From Hygrocybe punicea (lineage: Eukaryota; Basidiomycota; Agaricomycetes; Agaricales; Hygrophoraceae): 64,000 bases of DNA. Position 1 is the first letter of the stretch. Every line of letters begins with the position of its first letter. The position numbers and the translations under genes are program-made. The stretch lies in contig OY744469.1 of the NCBI GenBank assembly GCA_963556145.1, forward strand, positions 3,444,767-3,508,766. Direction: 5' to 3'. Below, in pieces: positions 23,201-35,117 of the stretch. The notes below the pieces were generated by a model. The model was not told the origin of the DNA, searched no databases, and was given only the letters and a program-made list of their open reading frames with translations.

Positions 23201-24700
23201 CTAATTCATCAGCTGGAGGTGGCAAAATATCATATAGTTTTGGAACTGGATTTGCAAATGTAATTACATTGGCTCTCATCTTGTGCATGCCTGAAGAGAC
23301 TCTGACAATGCATCTATTGTGTCTGACCCTTGCAATCATCAACTGTTCAGCATATGATAGGTCTTGTAAAGCTGCTGGCACATCACCAATCCACAGACCA
23401 TTCGCAAGTGCATGAAGAGGTTGTTTTCCATTTTTCAATGACTTGTGACATGATTTGCATATGTTATCTGAATTATGAATCAAAATAGGCTTATCAATGC
23501 ATTGCACTGGATCATCAACTGAAAATCTTTCTTGTTAAGTAGCTGAAGCTTGTCTTAACAAATTCAAATCCAAATCAAGGGAAGAAAGTGTTGTTAATTG
23601 ATGAACGGCTGTCAATCGTCCACGAACTGCACAACCTGCTTCTGTAAATGTGTTAGGGTTACTTTCCCTACAAAAATTTGTTATAATAGTGTGTTGTAAG
23701 GATTGAGATGGAGGTAAAGGAGGAAATTCTACTTTGTCTCTGTATGACTGGGCTGCAATTTGATTTTGCTACTTGCATTTATCAAAATTGTTGTTACGAA
23801 AAGTTTGAACAGCTTTTTAATTGAAAAGTTTATGTTTCTCTGAATCCTCAGATGAAGCTCTTTGCACAGATGCAAGGTTTTTTTGCTGGTGTCTCTCTGG
23901 ATGTTCTAAGCAATATTTTTGAACTGCTGCAAGATTCTGTTGCTGGTATTTATCAGGATGTTCTGACTTATATCTTTGAACAGCTGCATTATTTTGTTGC
24001 TGATGCTTCTCAGGATGTTTCAGGTTATATCTTTGAACAGCTGCAATATGTTGTTGCTGATGCTTCTCAATGTTTTTGTTATTGTATTTCTGAACAGCAT
24101 AAATATTCTGCTGGTGATATTTGTCAATGTTTTTATTGTGTGATTGTTTTATAGCTTGAATGTTAGCTGTACTCTTTTGACTTGCTATCTCTAGCTCATC
24201 TGTAAACTCAAACACTGAAACATAAGAAGAACAGTCAATGCACTTGTGATTTACAATTTTAGTTTGAATATCTGCATGCTTCATGTTTGCTGTCAAATAG
24301 ATGGAATGATATGTAGCAATTAATTTGAGATTTGCAATGGTTAATTTGCTGACTAACACTGCTAGTGAAATGTCTAACAGTACCAGAGAACCATTGAAAA
24401 CATCCTGTGAGCCCAGGTTCTGCTTAGATATGTATGATTTAAATATATAGCTTCCTTCTTTGTCTTGACCAAGTGGAGATGACTTTAATCCAAGCTCAGA
24501 CATAGTGAAAACAGGTTTTTTGCCACCACCTACATATGTTCTAGATATATGATTGTTTTCATCAATACTTCTAGATGATATAGCCATATTTTGGGAATTA
24601 AATAACTTCACTGCTTGGCTCAGCCATAATATTAAAGTAGCAAAATGCCAGGGTAAGATAACTATACCAACACATAAGGTGGCATAGAAACATTTATTGT
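17234..24700 (-). pseudogene. Helitron A RepHel protein with USP-like C-terminus, many stops
   Basis: Rolling-circle transposase. Order from the N-terminus: a region with 19-residue repeats (23855-24140); a zinc-finger-like stretch; a DUF6570-like domain (LANGLWIGDVP, ERTPLLVRR); the HUH nuclease (TLHMHMMLW, near 22030); a Pif1-type helicase with Walker A GGMAGTGKS (near 19800) and Walker B IFIDEVSM; the helicase C-terminus (AHAAQGKTRP); and a USP-like domain with Cys box YSCAYDS and His box YHFTSRII. In-frame stops lie at 18623 (TAG), 19196 (TGA, where copy B has Arg), 19934 (TAA), 20990 (TAG, Trp in copy B), 21504 (TAG, Trp in copy B) and about 23530 (TAA), plus a frameshift near 21365. These are not functional but preserve every domain. 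Confidence 0.8.
23855..24140 (-). repeat. 57-bp coding repeats, 19-residue Gln/His-rich units
   Basis: Five or so in-frame units follow the pattern KHQQQNNAAVQRY-KSEHPD. A Glu/Lys-His-Gln-Gln-Gln core alternates with AAVQ(R/K)Y and is predicted to be helical. The repeats lie between the N-terminal region and the zinc-finger-like stretch of Helitron A. Helitron B has no counterpart at this position. Confidence 0.7.
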
Positions 24701-24777
24701 ACTGCAAGAATAGTATATTTGATGTAGAATACATTGACTGGTATAACAATGAACATATTATGGCCTTGTATTGACTA

Positions 24778-24950
24778 GACAGAGAAAACAATACACCCAA
24801 CTCTCTGGGCAGAGAGGACAGTAAACCCAACTGTCTGGGCAGAGCAAACAATAAACCCAACTGTCTGGGCAGAGCAAACAATACACCCAACTGTTTGGGC
24901 AGAGTAAATAATAAACCCAACAAATTGGGTGGGCAGATTCTGGTTGAATA
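24778..24950. repeat. 30-bp tandem repeats at the Helitron A 5' side
   Basis: Five units of about 30 bp each carry the imperfect inverted repeat CCCAACTGTCTGGGC flanked by AGAGCAAACAATA. The period is a multiple of three, so long open frames through it are expected by chance. Its place just upstream of the transposase region would suit a promoter or 5' subterminal repeat; this is inference. Confidence 0.65.
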
Positions 24951-24959
24951 TGCCCAACA

Positions 24960-25545
24960 AGTAATATTAAACCAATCTGATGGACCGGATGATTCAGTAG
25001 ATTCAGTAGATATAGAGGTAGTCGGGTTTACTGACCAAAACCCTCCCGAAGATATTGGCTAACTCCATAAATATTGATACTGGGTTTGCCATTGATGTGA
25101 GCTTCGGTGGATGAGCACTAACAAAAATCAATTTAGCAATTTAAATATGTTGAATCTGAAGACAAACGGGACCTTTGGGCTATTCAGATGTGATAGAATT
25201 GTTAGTGACAGAAGCAGCAGTAGGATGAGGCGTTTGAAAGTCATTGGGACTTAGTTGAAGTCAAGAAAAAAAGTTTTTCAATCTTGGTGAACCGTGGGAA
25301 AATCTTACTAATAATTGTATGATGTGTCAACTTGTTTTCTGGTTTGGTCTTAGCTGTCTAAGTATCACGAAGACGCCCCTTCCATGCACTATTGACAACA
25401 CCTGGCTAGTACACATACCATCTCATTTGTTGTATATATGCATGTCCTTATTTAATAATAATAAATTTTTTTACACAAATATAACACGTCTTATGGGACA
25501 TCGGACAAAGTCATAGCATCAAGTCCTCAAAGGGTGAGGGTGTAC
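24960..25545. other. Intergenic
   Basis: No gene seen. AACCGTGGGAAAATCTTACTA at 25290-25312 followed by ATGATGTGTCAAC is a diverged copy of the block near 1765-1820. An AT-rich stretch follows at 25440-25480. Confidence 0.35.
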
Positions 25546-26260
25546 TTACAGTCCATTGGGTCCCCTCCAACCGCTCCTCAAGTGGTGTGGTGGTCTGACT
25601 TCGGGGGGTAGAGGTCTGGTGTATGGGGGGCATGAGGAGGAGGGGGTCAGTATGGCAAAAGAGGAAACATCGTACCACTTTTGGGGTGATCCCAACACTC
25701 CATTACATCTCTCCTGACTACTCCGTGTGTGGTTTGGCCGTCCGACTGCCTGGGGTAGAGATCTGGTGTATGGGGGCATGAGGAGGAGAGGGTCAGTACG
25801 ACTCAAGGGGAAGCATCGGACCACTTCTGGAGGTATATTTGCGGTCCATTGGGTCCCCCCTGACTGGTCCTCATGTGGTTTGGTCGTCCATGATCTGGGG
25901 GTAGAGATCTGAGACGAAGAGGCATGTTTGGAGGAGTGTGTGACTGACTGTGACAATTTCCTTTTTGGATCAAATTCCGCGTCATACAAATTTTTTTTCT
26001 GCTCGTTTGGAGAGGTTTTTGATTTTTTACAACCTCAAAATAAATCCTATATTCATGAAAATATTTGAGGATGAAATTTCAAAAATCTAGTTTATTCCTG
26101 AATTTTGCCAAAAAAGATGGGTCAGAAATGCAGAATTTGGCTCAATGGTTGATTTCAAACATTAATTAATGTATTAATTAATTAATTACTGACGAACTGC
26201 CATATATCCTGGACTCATAAGAATGAGTCTTCCATAAATGGAAGAACTCGTAATTATATG
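25546..26260. repeat. Dispersed repeat block R, copy 3, with internal tandem units
   Basis: Three diverged units of about 140-150 bp repeat GTCCATTGGGTCCCC, TAGAGATCTGGTGTATGGGG and GAGGAGGGGGTCAGTA (near 25550, 25690 and 25850). The tail, from GACAATTTCCTTTTTGGATC to the CTTCCATAAATGGAAG hairpin, matches copies at 10600-10690 and 16660-17080. Open frames here are repeat by-products. Confidence 0.55.
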
Positions 26261-26800
26261 AATAAAGAAAACTCACTGTAGGGCATGGGTGAACCACCCA
26301 TGCCTGGTGCATCTCCCGTCTGCTCCGTCTTCCCTCACATCGCTGTTGTCTGCGTCAGCCACCATCTGAGGGCATGGATTGTTTTCATTTTGGCCGTTGT
26401 GGTTGTGCACATTGAGGTGGGCATGGGCATGGGCGTGAGCTAGGCACTGCCATAGTTAGTCAGCAAACAAAAAATGTGAACAAATGTAAAAAATTATACC
26501 GAAGTGGGCCCTACTCCCACTGTTGTTGCTGGACTGGCCATCTCCTTCGCTGCTGGTGTCCCGCATCACTGTGGTGGCTTTGGCCTTTTCTCGTTGTGGG
26601 CATGGTGACATTGGGGTTGGCCTGTATCAGAGTAGTCAGTCAAAGCACATAAAGAAAAAGAAAAATACATGATGCAGTGGGGCACAAACTAGTCCCCGCT
26701 GCTCCCCTCATTGTGGGACTCATCCGGCGTCGATCCGGGGCATTGGACGTTGGGCATTGGGCATCAAGCATTTGGTGTTGCTCTTCAAGGGTCATGTTTT
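26261..26800. other. Unassigned, GC-richer than flanks
   Basis: No exon structure recognised. Short direct repeats of GGGCATGGGCATGGGCGTG and two similar TCAG-CAAAC/AAGCACATAAAG motifs (26458 and 26638) flank CTGCT/CGCTG-rich segments. It could be remnant coding DNA but I could not support a frame. Confidence 0.3.
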
Positions 26801-27831
26801 ACGAGTTCTTTATCAGACCTTGTTCAGTAAGGGTTCGTAATTAATTAATGTTCGTCCATCGCCTATAGAGAAATTTTTTTTGGGCAAGAGATATGATTCT
26901 ACTTCTGATATTGGAAAATCAGATACTGTTGGGGCCATGTGTGGACAAGCTTACATAAGCATCCAAATATGGGTTGCCACAGAAAAGACAAATTACCTTC
27001 TAATTATATTCAAAATATTCATACTAGCTTCAATTCTTATCAGAATCAGCTGAAAATTGAACTGCTGACTAATATAATCATTTCAGGTCAGGTGTGACAG
27101 TCACATGTGACTAATCTAACTATATAAGGTAATTTTTGATACTAGATAGCAAATTTTTTGCTGATCACATTGGTGACAGTCACGTGTGACCAGTCTAACC
27201 ATATATAGTGATTTTGCGTAATATATACTAAATCACATACTGCTCATCATATTCATTACACAAATGTAATTATATTCAAAATATTTATACTGGCCTCAGA
27301 TTTAGCTGAAAATTGAACTGCTGACTAATATAACCATTTTGGTCAAGGTGTCACAGTCACATGTGACCGCTCAAACCATATAAGACAATTTCTGACATTA
27401 TATAGGAAATTTTTTACTGATCGCAATAGTGACAGTCACATATGACCAGTCTAACCACATAAGGCAATTTTACACCATATATGCTAAATTTTGAGCGGAT
27501 CACAGAAGTCATAGTCATATTTGGCAATTGACCTGTTGTTACCTGAAAATTTCTTATATGACTGAGAATATTGTATGATAATGCACCACAGAAGAGGAGA
27601 TTGATAAAGACTCAAGACACTCTATGTAGTTTTATTTTAGTCTAATTTATATGTTGCAGAGGTAGAAGGTGAGCTTCTAGAATAATATGAAATATAATAT
27701 ATGCTATATGTCTTATACCAGATGTAACTTGCTTCATGCAAGTTAATGTTATTGCATACTTCGTCATAGGAGTAGGAAGGAGGAAAAAAGAACTTGTTCA
27801 TGTCATGCGCAGCACTGGCCCACTAAACAAG
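26801..27831 (+). mobile_element. Non-autonomous Helitron-like element E2
   Basis: It starts TT-ACGAGTTCTTTATCAGACC without the 5' hairpin duplication seen in E1 and E3. It ends AAAGAACTTGTTCATGTCATGCGCAGCACTGGCCCACTAAACAAG followed by T (given here only as position: 27786-27831). It has four GTCACATGTGAC-type palindromes, near 27103, 27180, 27355 and 27435. No coding capacity. Confidence 0.7.
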
Positions 27832-28095
27832 TCTATTTTGGGGCATCCTGCCTCATCAATATATATTAAATTGAGTATATAAAATATAATAGTTGGACTA
27901 AATGTAGTTCAAAAAAGCTTGGACTTCACAGGAATTCCATTGGATTCCTATGAGTCCTAGGAATCCAATTAGATTCCAATTGGAATAAAAAGGACTTGGA
28001 ATGCCCTTCAAAGGGAAGGACTACAAAATTTGAGTGGGAAAAATTCCGATCAGATTCTGATCAGATTCTGCTAGGAATCATCGCCTCAGTGTAAA
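27832..28095. other. Unassigned with short imperfect palindromes
   Basis: TTCCATTGGATTCCTATGAG, TCCTAGGAATCCAATTAGATTC and TTCCAATTGGAATAAAAAGG (27930-27995) form overlapping imperfect palindromes of a GGAATCCAATT theme. No gene. Confidence 0.4.
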
Positions 28096-28099
28096 GTGC

Positions 28100-28584
28100 T
28101 CCTCACACAGAACAGAGAAATCTGGGCACAGTGCCTAGATCCTCTGCTGGGAGTGACAGCTGACCCAGCACTTCTCCATGTGATGAATCAGAATCTACTC
28201 TTATCATACATATCATCGGGATCTGGACCTTCTGAATGTCCACCATCACCCTTCTCTGATTCCAACAGTGACAACCCTGACACTCAACATCCACTCAATG
28301 GTGACAATGACAACTTGCAGGCACCTCTGCTGATGGATAAGTTTCATTTTCCTGACCTCCAGGCACCCAACTACATGGTTCTGAACACATGCTTCAATCA
28401 CAGTGCTAGACAGAACTTAATGGTTCCATACCCCAGGGAAGAGGATGCTAGGAAACTTTATTCGAATCAGCAAAGACGATATGCCAGTGCAGCCCAGGTT
28501 CGCCAAGATAGTGCTGATTTTGCACGAATGGTAAGGCTTTTCTGCGATATCAGAGTACTGGAATTGATTGATCTTTCAGGGTAG
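28100..28584 (+). pseudogene. Unrecognised gene fragment
   Basis: An open frame of about 160 codons has no ATG at its start. It begins after an acceptor-like CGCCTCAG and reads through a Ser/Pro/Asp-rich segment and LQAPNYMVLNTCFNHSARQN to a helical YSNQQRRYASAAQVRQDSADF. GTAAGG at 28532 and TTTCAG at 28579 outline a possible intron, followed at once by a stop. Composition is protein-like but I recognise no domain. It is probably one exon of a gene broken by neighbouring elements. Confidence 0.3.
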
Positions 28585-28828
28585 ATTTCTGCGCTGTACA
28601 ATGACGTTGGGGTGAAGAGACCCAACAAATATGTTTTGATGGATGAAAAGATATTTGAGGGGTCAGCTTAGCCTTCCTTTCCATGTTATCACCTGCTGAT
28701 GTTTACCTGCTGACAGTAAGGAAGTGTGTTGTAGAGGGAGCCACATGATATGCTTAGTCAGCATATCACATGATGTTCCAACTTAGACGTGTAGATAGAG
28801 AGAGATAGAGATCATCCAGACTAGGATT

Positions 28829-29546
28829 ACGAGTTCTTTTAATTTATTAAAAGACTTGTTCTTTATCAGACCTGGTTCAGTGAGGGTTCGTAATTAATTA
28901 ATAAATAAAGTTGATCTCCTATAGACAAAAATTTTTTAGGCCACAGATATGATTCTACTTCTGATCCTGGAAAATGAGATACAGTTGGGGCTATGTCTGG
29001 ACAAGCTTACATAAGCATCCAAATATAGGTTACCTCAGACAAGACAAATTACTTTCCAATTATATTAAAAATCTTCATACTGACTTCAATTCTCATCGGA
29101 ATCACCTGAAAATTGAACTGCTGACTAATATAACCATTTGAGGTAAGGTGTGACAATCACATGTGACCACTCTAACCATATAAGGTAATTGTTGATATTA
29201 TATAGCAAATTGTTTGCTGATCATAATGGTAATAGTCACATGTGACCAGTCTAACTATATAAGGAAATTTTATACTATATATGCTAAATTTTGAGCTGAT
29301 AATAGGAGTCATAGTCACATGACCACTGTTACTATATATGGAAATATCAGTCATATAAGTAGAAATGGACTACTTAAAACACAAAATTCAATGTGATATT
29401 GCCATATACATATATTATCTTATATGCTAATGGTATATTTCAAGCAAAATTACTTATTGATATTTATTACAATCATACAAATAAAAATTCAATGAAAGAC
29501 AAAAGACTTTGTTTATGCCATGTGCAACATTGGCCTACTCACCAAG
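28829..29546 (+). mobile_element. Non-autonomous Helitron-like element E3
   Basis: The 5' end matches E1, including the ACGAGTTC...GACTTGT hairpin. The 3' end is a variant: the hairpin GCCATGTGCAACATTGGC followed by CTACTCACCAAG. GTCACATGTGAC-type palindromes lie near 29155, 29235 and 29313. It is about 720 bp with no coding capacity. The base after the proposed end is C, so this boundary is less sure. Confidence 0.6.
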
Positions 29547-29673
29547 CACAGCTGTAGTGTTGCCATGGCTATAGCCGATATTTTTTGAAAAGTTGCCCTT
29601 TTAGACTAGTAAAATTAGCCAAAATTATAAAAATATTTGAGGAGATGGGTGAAGCCAAAAGCTGGGGGGTCAC
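29547..29673. other. Short AT-rich spacer
   Basis: Sequence between E3 and the TTAA hairpin element. It contains AAAATATTTGAGGAGATGGG, a fragment of dispersed repeat R. Confidence 0.3.
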
Positions 29674-29677
29674 TTAA

Positions 29678-29802
29678 GGGTGCTAAGAATTTGGTGCTCA
29701 ATCTTCAGAGTTATTCAACTATAGCTGTTGAGTCTAGTCAGCTACTGTCCAACAGCCATTCCTGAAGAACTCTGAGAATTGAGCCCCAAATTCTTAGCAC
29801 CC
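29678..29802. mobile_element. TTAA-flanked hairpin MITE
   Basis: The arms begin GGGTGCTAAGAATTTGG and pair over roughly 50 bp with the inverted right arm ending CCAAATTCTTAGCACCC. TTAA lies on both sides (29674-29677 and 29803-29806), the target duplication used by piggyBac-type transposases. The element is 125 bp and non-coding. Confidence 0.65.
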
Positions 29803-29810
29803 TTAATATG

Positions 29811-31327
29811 AGGGTCACCTTTGGACAAAATAAAATAATCTCTCAAGATGAAAAATGATTTCTTGGTTGTACCCTGTGCTTTGCAACTGCGCAATAGAAA
29901 AATTGAAATCACTAATTATTTATTGATACAATGTCCACTTTGTCGACAGCACCCACATATTTCCCAAGGAAGTGTTACACTTCCCGCACATTGAATAAAA
30001 CTTTCCGCACATTGAAAGAAACTGTCCATGTCCACAATATATTTTTATGTTGGTTATCTGATCGTTCTCGGAACATTTCGTCTACTTTTCCAAGCAAACT
30101 TCCTAGTCCTGTGGGAATTTCCACAAAACTTGGAAAACTTTCCTAGGAAAACTTCACACACATCAACTCCTTCAGCTCAATGTGCTGTTTCGTCCTTCTA
30201 ATCGCCACCCAAGTCACTCTCTCTGCTCCAACTCTCTGCCCCAAAGTACGATCAGATGATTTTTGGGGTGCTGAATCAGCAGTGTGTGACAGCGATCCTC
30301 AGGCTGGCTTCCGAGTCTCGACTAGCAATATTATTCATCAACTCAAATGCTCATCAGTCCCTGCTCTAATGACCAGCTGATATGACTGCTCACGTTGTAG
30401 AGAGGGTGGAGAGTGCTGTGCTGCATTTGTACAAACCGCAGGCAATAACTCATTGGTCAGTCCAACGTCAATGCCATGTTATTCTAATTAGGGCGTTAAT
30501 ACGATACGAGGTTATTGTCATGATCAGAGCATTGGAATAGCACGTTTATGCCTTTGTGGACACTTGGAAGATGTCCACTCTCTAAGTCCAAGCATTCCGA
30601 TTTCTGTCCTCCCTTCGAAAGGCGGCTGTGTTGAAACTCAGTGCATAGGGTTTCAAACGGTGAGTTATTGGAAATCTGATACAACAACCATTGCAACTGC
30701 CCACTACACCCTAGTCCAGTCAAGTAGTCACTCCAAGGACAATCTGTGCATGTGGACGGACATGGCTAGTGCACTCAAAGTAATGAATTTTGACATTGTA
30801 TAATCATAGTTGATGATGACCAGGATTATCTGAAGTGCAGATGTTTCCGAAACCAACCTACTGCAATCATTCACATGGGCACCTCTGCAACCGCCTACTG
30901 CCAATACAGATGATCTACCAATGGACGTCGTGTTGAGGCCATGACTCATCATCGCCGCATTGCACAAGTCGTTTCATCAGGCTCTGTCACTGCCACTGGC
31001 AATCGTTCTCGTACTTCTCGTCTTAGGGTTGGATCTGCATGTAGTCAAGCTAATGATGTTGCTCTTCCACAACCTTATTCATTTGACATCAGGATTCTTG
31101 CAAATCCGGTATGTGCTGCTTTTGGTCTGGAAACATATTCTGACATGATTCTAGTTGTCGCCAATCGCTGGACTGGACCAGAATGAATTCTTCTTGACCC
31201 GAATTTGGGTGGATCGCTTGCCTGAGATGCTTGCACATATGCAAACTCACAAGCTTATTATTCATGCTTATACAAATGCTCTGTTGACTGATAATGCAAC
31301 GCAGTTCCTGCAAGATACCATCAAGAA
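29811..31327. other. Unassigned; weak coding traces
   Basis: No gene could be supported. Plus-strand segments near 30600-30790 and 31080-31330 (for example TRIWVDRLPEMLAHMQTHK) have protein-like composition but no clear splice sites, start or domain. The last is cut by E4 at 31328, so an old gene may have been disrupted here. Confidence 0.3.
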
Positions 31328-32726
31328 CTTGTTTAGTGGGCCAGTGCTATGCATGGCATGAACGAGTTCTTTTTTCCCCCTTCCGACTTCCATGATGAAG
31401 TGAGCAATAAGATTAAGTTGCATAAAGCATTTTACATATAGTATGAGACATATAGCATATATTGTATATTGCAAATTGTTCTAATGAGTCCACCTCACAC
31501 CTCAGCAACATAAAAAGTAGACAAAATAAAACTACATAGTGGGTCTTTAGTCTTCATCAACCTTCTTGCTTACTGTTATATCTGCTGTGCTGTATCATCT
31601 TGTAATATTCTCAGCCATAAAAGAAATGTTCAAGGAGCAACAGGTCAACTGCCAAACATAACTGTCTCCTAAACAGTATAATAACAATTGACTTATATTT
31701 TCTCAACCCTACTTCTCCATGACCTTGAATGCTGTACAACAGATGAGTCATCAATATGAAGACTACTGTACTTGTTAAGTGGGCTAATATTGCACATAGC
31801 ATAAACAAGTCTGTTTTCTTTCATTTTATTTGTACGATTGTTACTCACATTAATAAGTGATTAATATACAATTAACATATAAGATAATGTGCGATATCAC
31901 ATTGAATTTTATGTTTGAAGTAAAAATAATAGTGGATAATCAGAAATAAGCTCATTTCTGCTTATATGGCTGATATTTCCATATATAGTACTGTGACTCA
32001 TGTGATCAGCTTAAAATTTAGGATATATAGTATAAAATTGCCTTATATGGTTAGACTGGTCACATGTGACTGTCACCATTGCGATCAGTAAAAAATTTGC
32101 TATACAATATCAGAAATTACCTTATATGGTTAGAGTGGTCACATGTGACTGTCACATCTTGCCCGAAATGGTTATATTAGTCAGCGGTTCAATTTTCAGC
32201 TGATTCTGATAAGAATTGAGGCTAGTATAAATATTTTGAATATAATTGCATTTGTGTAATAAGGTTAGTATGCGATTTAGCATATATTATACAAACTTAC
32301 CATATTTGGTTAGACTGGTCACATGTGACTGTCACTGTTGAGATCAGCATAAAATTTGGTATATAATATCAGAAATTACCTTATATGGTTAGATTGGTCA
32401 CATGTGACTGTCACACCTTGCCCGAAATGGTTATCCTAGTCAGCAGTTCAAATTTCAGCTGATTCTGAGAAGAAATGAAGTCAGTATGAATATTTTGAAT
32501 ATAATTAGAAGGTAGTTTGTATTTTCTGAGACAACCCATATTTGGATGCTTATGTAAGCTTGTCCACACATGGCCCCAACTGCATCTTATTTTCCAGTAT
32601 TAGAAGTAGAATCATATCTCTTGCACAAAAAAATTCTGTCTATAGGCGATCAACTTTATTAATTAATCAATCAATCAATTAATTAATTAATTACGAACCT
32701 CACTGAACCAGGTCTGATAAAGAAGT
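31328..32726 (-). mobile_element. Non-autonomous Helitron-like element E4
   Basis: Reverse orientation. Its 3' end (CTTGTTTAGTGGGCCAGTGC at 31328) is the same hairpin-plus-CCACTAAACAAG end, with T after it. The 5' end near 32726 has lost GAG from ACGAGTTC. About 390 bp inside the 3' end (31350-31740) match the sequence beyond the stop codon of Helitron C. GTCACATGTGAC palindromes occur near 32060, 32140, 32320 and 32400. The longest of the four at 1.4 kb. Confidence 0.7.
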
Positions 32727-33312
32727 AACCATCTCGACACTAATTCTCTCATAATTCCCCTGTCACATCAGCCTAATATCATTCTCTCGGAAGGGCAAAC
32801 AAAAGAACAAGCAAGCTTTTATCAATTGCCATGGAAACTTGTCAGCATCGGATATCGCAAAATGTACAATGCAGGGTCTTATCATCTGATCTCAAATTCC
32901 AGCATTACGTACCATCTCATGACGTGGCACAATATTTTCTCAGGTGCGCAGGGCACCACTGGCTGGGAGCTTAGGAGGCTGCAGAACATTTCTGACCGAC
33001 CACTTATACTCATCAGTATCATATATTTCTTTCCTATTGATCACATCTGATGGCTGATTGGACACAAATAGCTCCCAGTTTCAGTTTGCTGTCAGGACTC
33101 ATTCCAGGAGGTCCCAATGAGCCACACCCCTGCTTCCATGCAAGGGTTTTCTGGAATTTTCAAAGCGCTTGTGTTCATGAAGATGTTGAATATATAGAAT
33201 GTCTTGAAGCCTGTCCCTGACCAATTCCAGAGGAACCCATTGCCATGACCGCAAATCAGGCCTCCCCATTACAAATCAGCCTCTCCCCACCATTCATCAG
33301 CCTCTTGCAACC
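32727..33312. other. Intergenic upstream of the HECT-like remnant
   Basis: No gene or repeat recognised. CCCCATTACAAATCAGCCTCTCCCCACC near 33260 contains a short CAATCAG/ATCAGCCTC repetition; otherwise unremarkable. Confidence 0.3.
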
Positions 33313-35117
33313 ATGTGCCATCCCCTTCCTACTGCGCAACGAGTAGAATCTCCATTGTTCATTCCTGATTCGCCAAGTCCTCCACCTCACACACTAGCAT
33401 CTTTCACCATTAGTAATTCCTTCTCTTATGCATCCTTAGATGCATGGCAACTGCAAATACAGGCCAATCTCTCCTCTTCAGATGACGAGTACAACTTTTT
33501 TCTCAAAGCCGGTGATGTGGAATCAGCGGCTCAGGCGCTTCTTGAATTCATGATGGCTGTACACTCTGGGAATGACAATCTCAGCCGTCAAAGGCGTGCA
33601 GAATTGAACATCAAGATTCAACCAGGTTTGTCGATTCCAGGCTTATTCTACAGCCAGAATTTAACAATTCACGTGTGAGTACTTTTCCCTGCATCATTGC
33701 ATCATTTTCCATGTAAACTAATTTGTGTGTTAAAGGGATGAGGGTACTGGGGAAGGAGTCATACATGCAGTGTTGGAAGCTGCGCTACAGAAAATGCTGC
33801 AGAACGATCGTTACTGGCGTGCAGGACTCGAAGAAGATTTTTTCTCCCTTGTTCCGCGTTGGGAGACGTCGCCAGAGCACTGTGCCCAGCTCAAGGCATT
33901 TGGTACTCTTGTCATGATGGCCATCTTTTACGGAGTGCCTCCTGATCCTGTATCTCCATTTCTTCTTGCCATGGCACTGCTGTACTCGAGGACCGCGATT
34001 TTATTGAGGCAGTTGCTCCTGCAACTGCGCTCACCTTAGCAAGTTGGCCTACCGATGATTCGGCTGTGCCGGCATCCCTTGCAAACTGCTCATTGCTGGC
34101 TAACCTTGAAATGCAGGTACGTAGCATATTAATGATACAGAAATTGACTCAACAAATTCCTGCAGCACCGAGATATCACTGATTACAATCCAGCTCAATT
34201 ACGGCGTCTCAGATCTCGAGTGTTTTGTGACACATTGGTTGGAAGGCTCGAACCCTTGGAAGTTGCCGCATTCAACGAAGGACTGCAAATTAAGATATCC
34301 AGTTCAGTTCAAGACCTCTCAGTGGTGAGATCTCAATGATGGGAATCTTGTTTGCTGGCTGCTAATCAGGACTACAGGTCTTCCGTGGGATAAATGGCCT
34401 GAACATGCTCAACCAACTGTATGGCCGTCGAGTCTCTGATCCAAACCAAGTCCTTCGACTTGTTTCTCCCCAACTCACCCCAGAGTCATTTAGACTATAT
34501 GGTGAAGATTCTGAAGGATCCATGGAACCCGGTATACCAAATCATGGGGCTGAGTTGACCGCTTTACGGCGTTGCTTCATGCTGCATCTGGCTCGATACC
34601 TGACTGGAGCCGGTCATCCCAATGATCCCATATATGAAAACCTTGTGTCCATAGAGAATCGCCAAGCTGCACTCAAGGACAAGGCATTCCGGGCTTGCCA
34701 ATTTCTGTACCAGATGATGGGAACAACATTTCCTGGATTCTTCGCCAGGTGATTTAAGGGTATGTATCACTTCTTTTCCAGCTGACTTTGCACTCATTCC
34801 AATCTTAAGATCCACTATGTGCGACCATCTTTCACCAGACCTTCCAATGCCAATCCGAGTTGGAAGGTATTGTGGCTTGATTCTCATAAGTTTGGCCCCA
34901 TTCTGATACCGGGATACAGCCCCCATTGCAACCACTTTACTTCCACAGTTGCTTCAGCTACGCTGACCTTGCTGTTAGCTCAAGTCTTGTCGAAACACTT
35001 GCCGTAGAAGTCCCAGTTGATCCACAGCTAGTGACACAATTTGACCTCTGGCTTCACCAAGCTATTTTCCCGATAAGTGATATTGCAGATGCTCCCGAGA
35101 CTTTCAATAGGTTCTGA
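33313..35117 (+). pseudogene. HECT-like ubiquitin-ligase family remnant
   Basis: HECT proteins transfer ubiquitin through a C-terminal Cys. Exons: 33313-33674 from ATG (Pro/Ser-rich, then LSRQRRAELNIKIQ); 33736-34116; 34166 to about 34323; about 34379-34752; and pieces to 35117. The second exon begins VDEGTGEGVIHAVLEAALQK, a HECT-like N-lobe opening. Its frame shifts near 33985 before LEDRDFIEAVAPAT. The fourth exon carries FLYQMMGTTFPGFF and stops at TGA 34750-34752. The last reads FHSCFSYADLAV, where the Cys sits as in the HECT active site (H-T-C-F). The shift and stop argue for a pseudogene, although missed introns could explain one of them. Agaricomycetes carry many such divergent HECT-like genes; activity is unproven. 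Confidence 0.5.

Larger units (their letters stand above)
17230..24960 (-). mobile_element. Helitron copy A, autonomous but decayed
   Basis: The full RepHel domain order can be followed on the minus strand from about 24570 to 17234, with 30-bp repeats at the 5' side and dispersed repeats at the 3' side. The termini were not fixed. A hairpin (TAGTACAA...TTGTACTA) ending in CTAG lies near 17130-17152, but the base after it is A, not the T expected for a Helitron, so this end is doubtful. The element is closer to copy C than to copy B. Confidence 0.7.
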
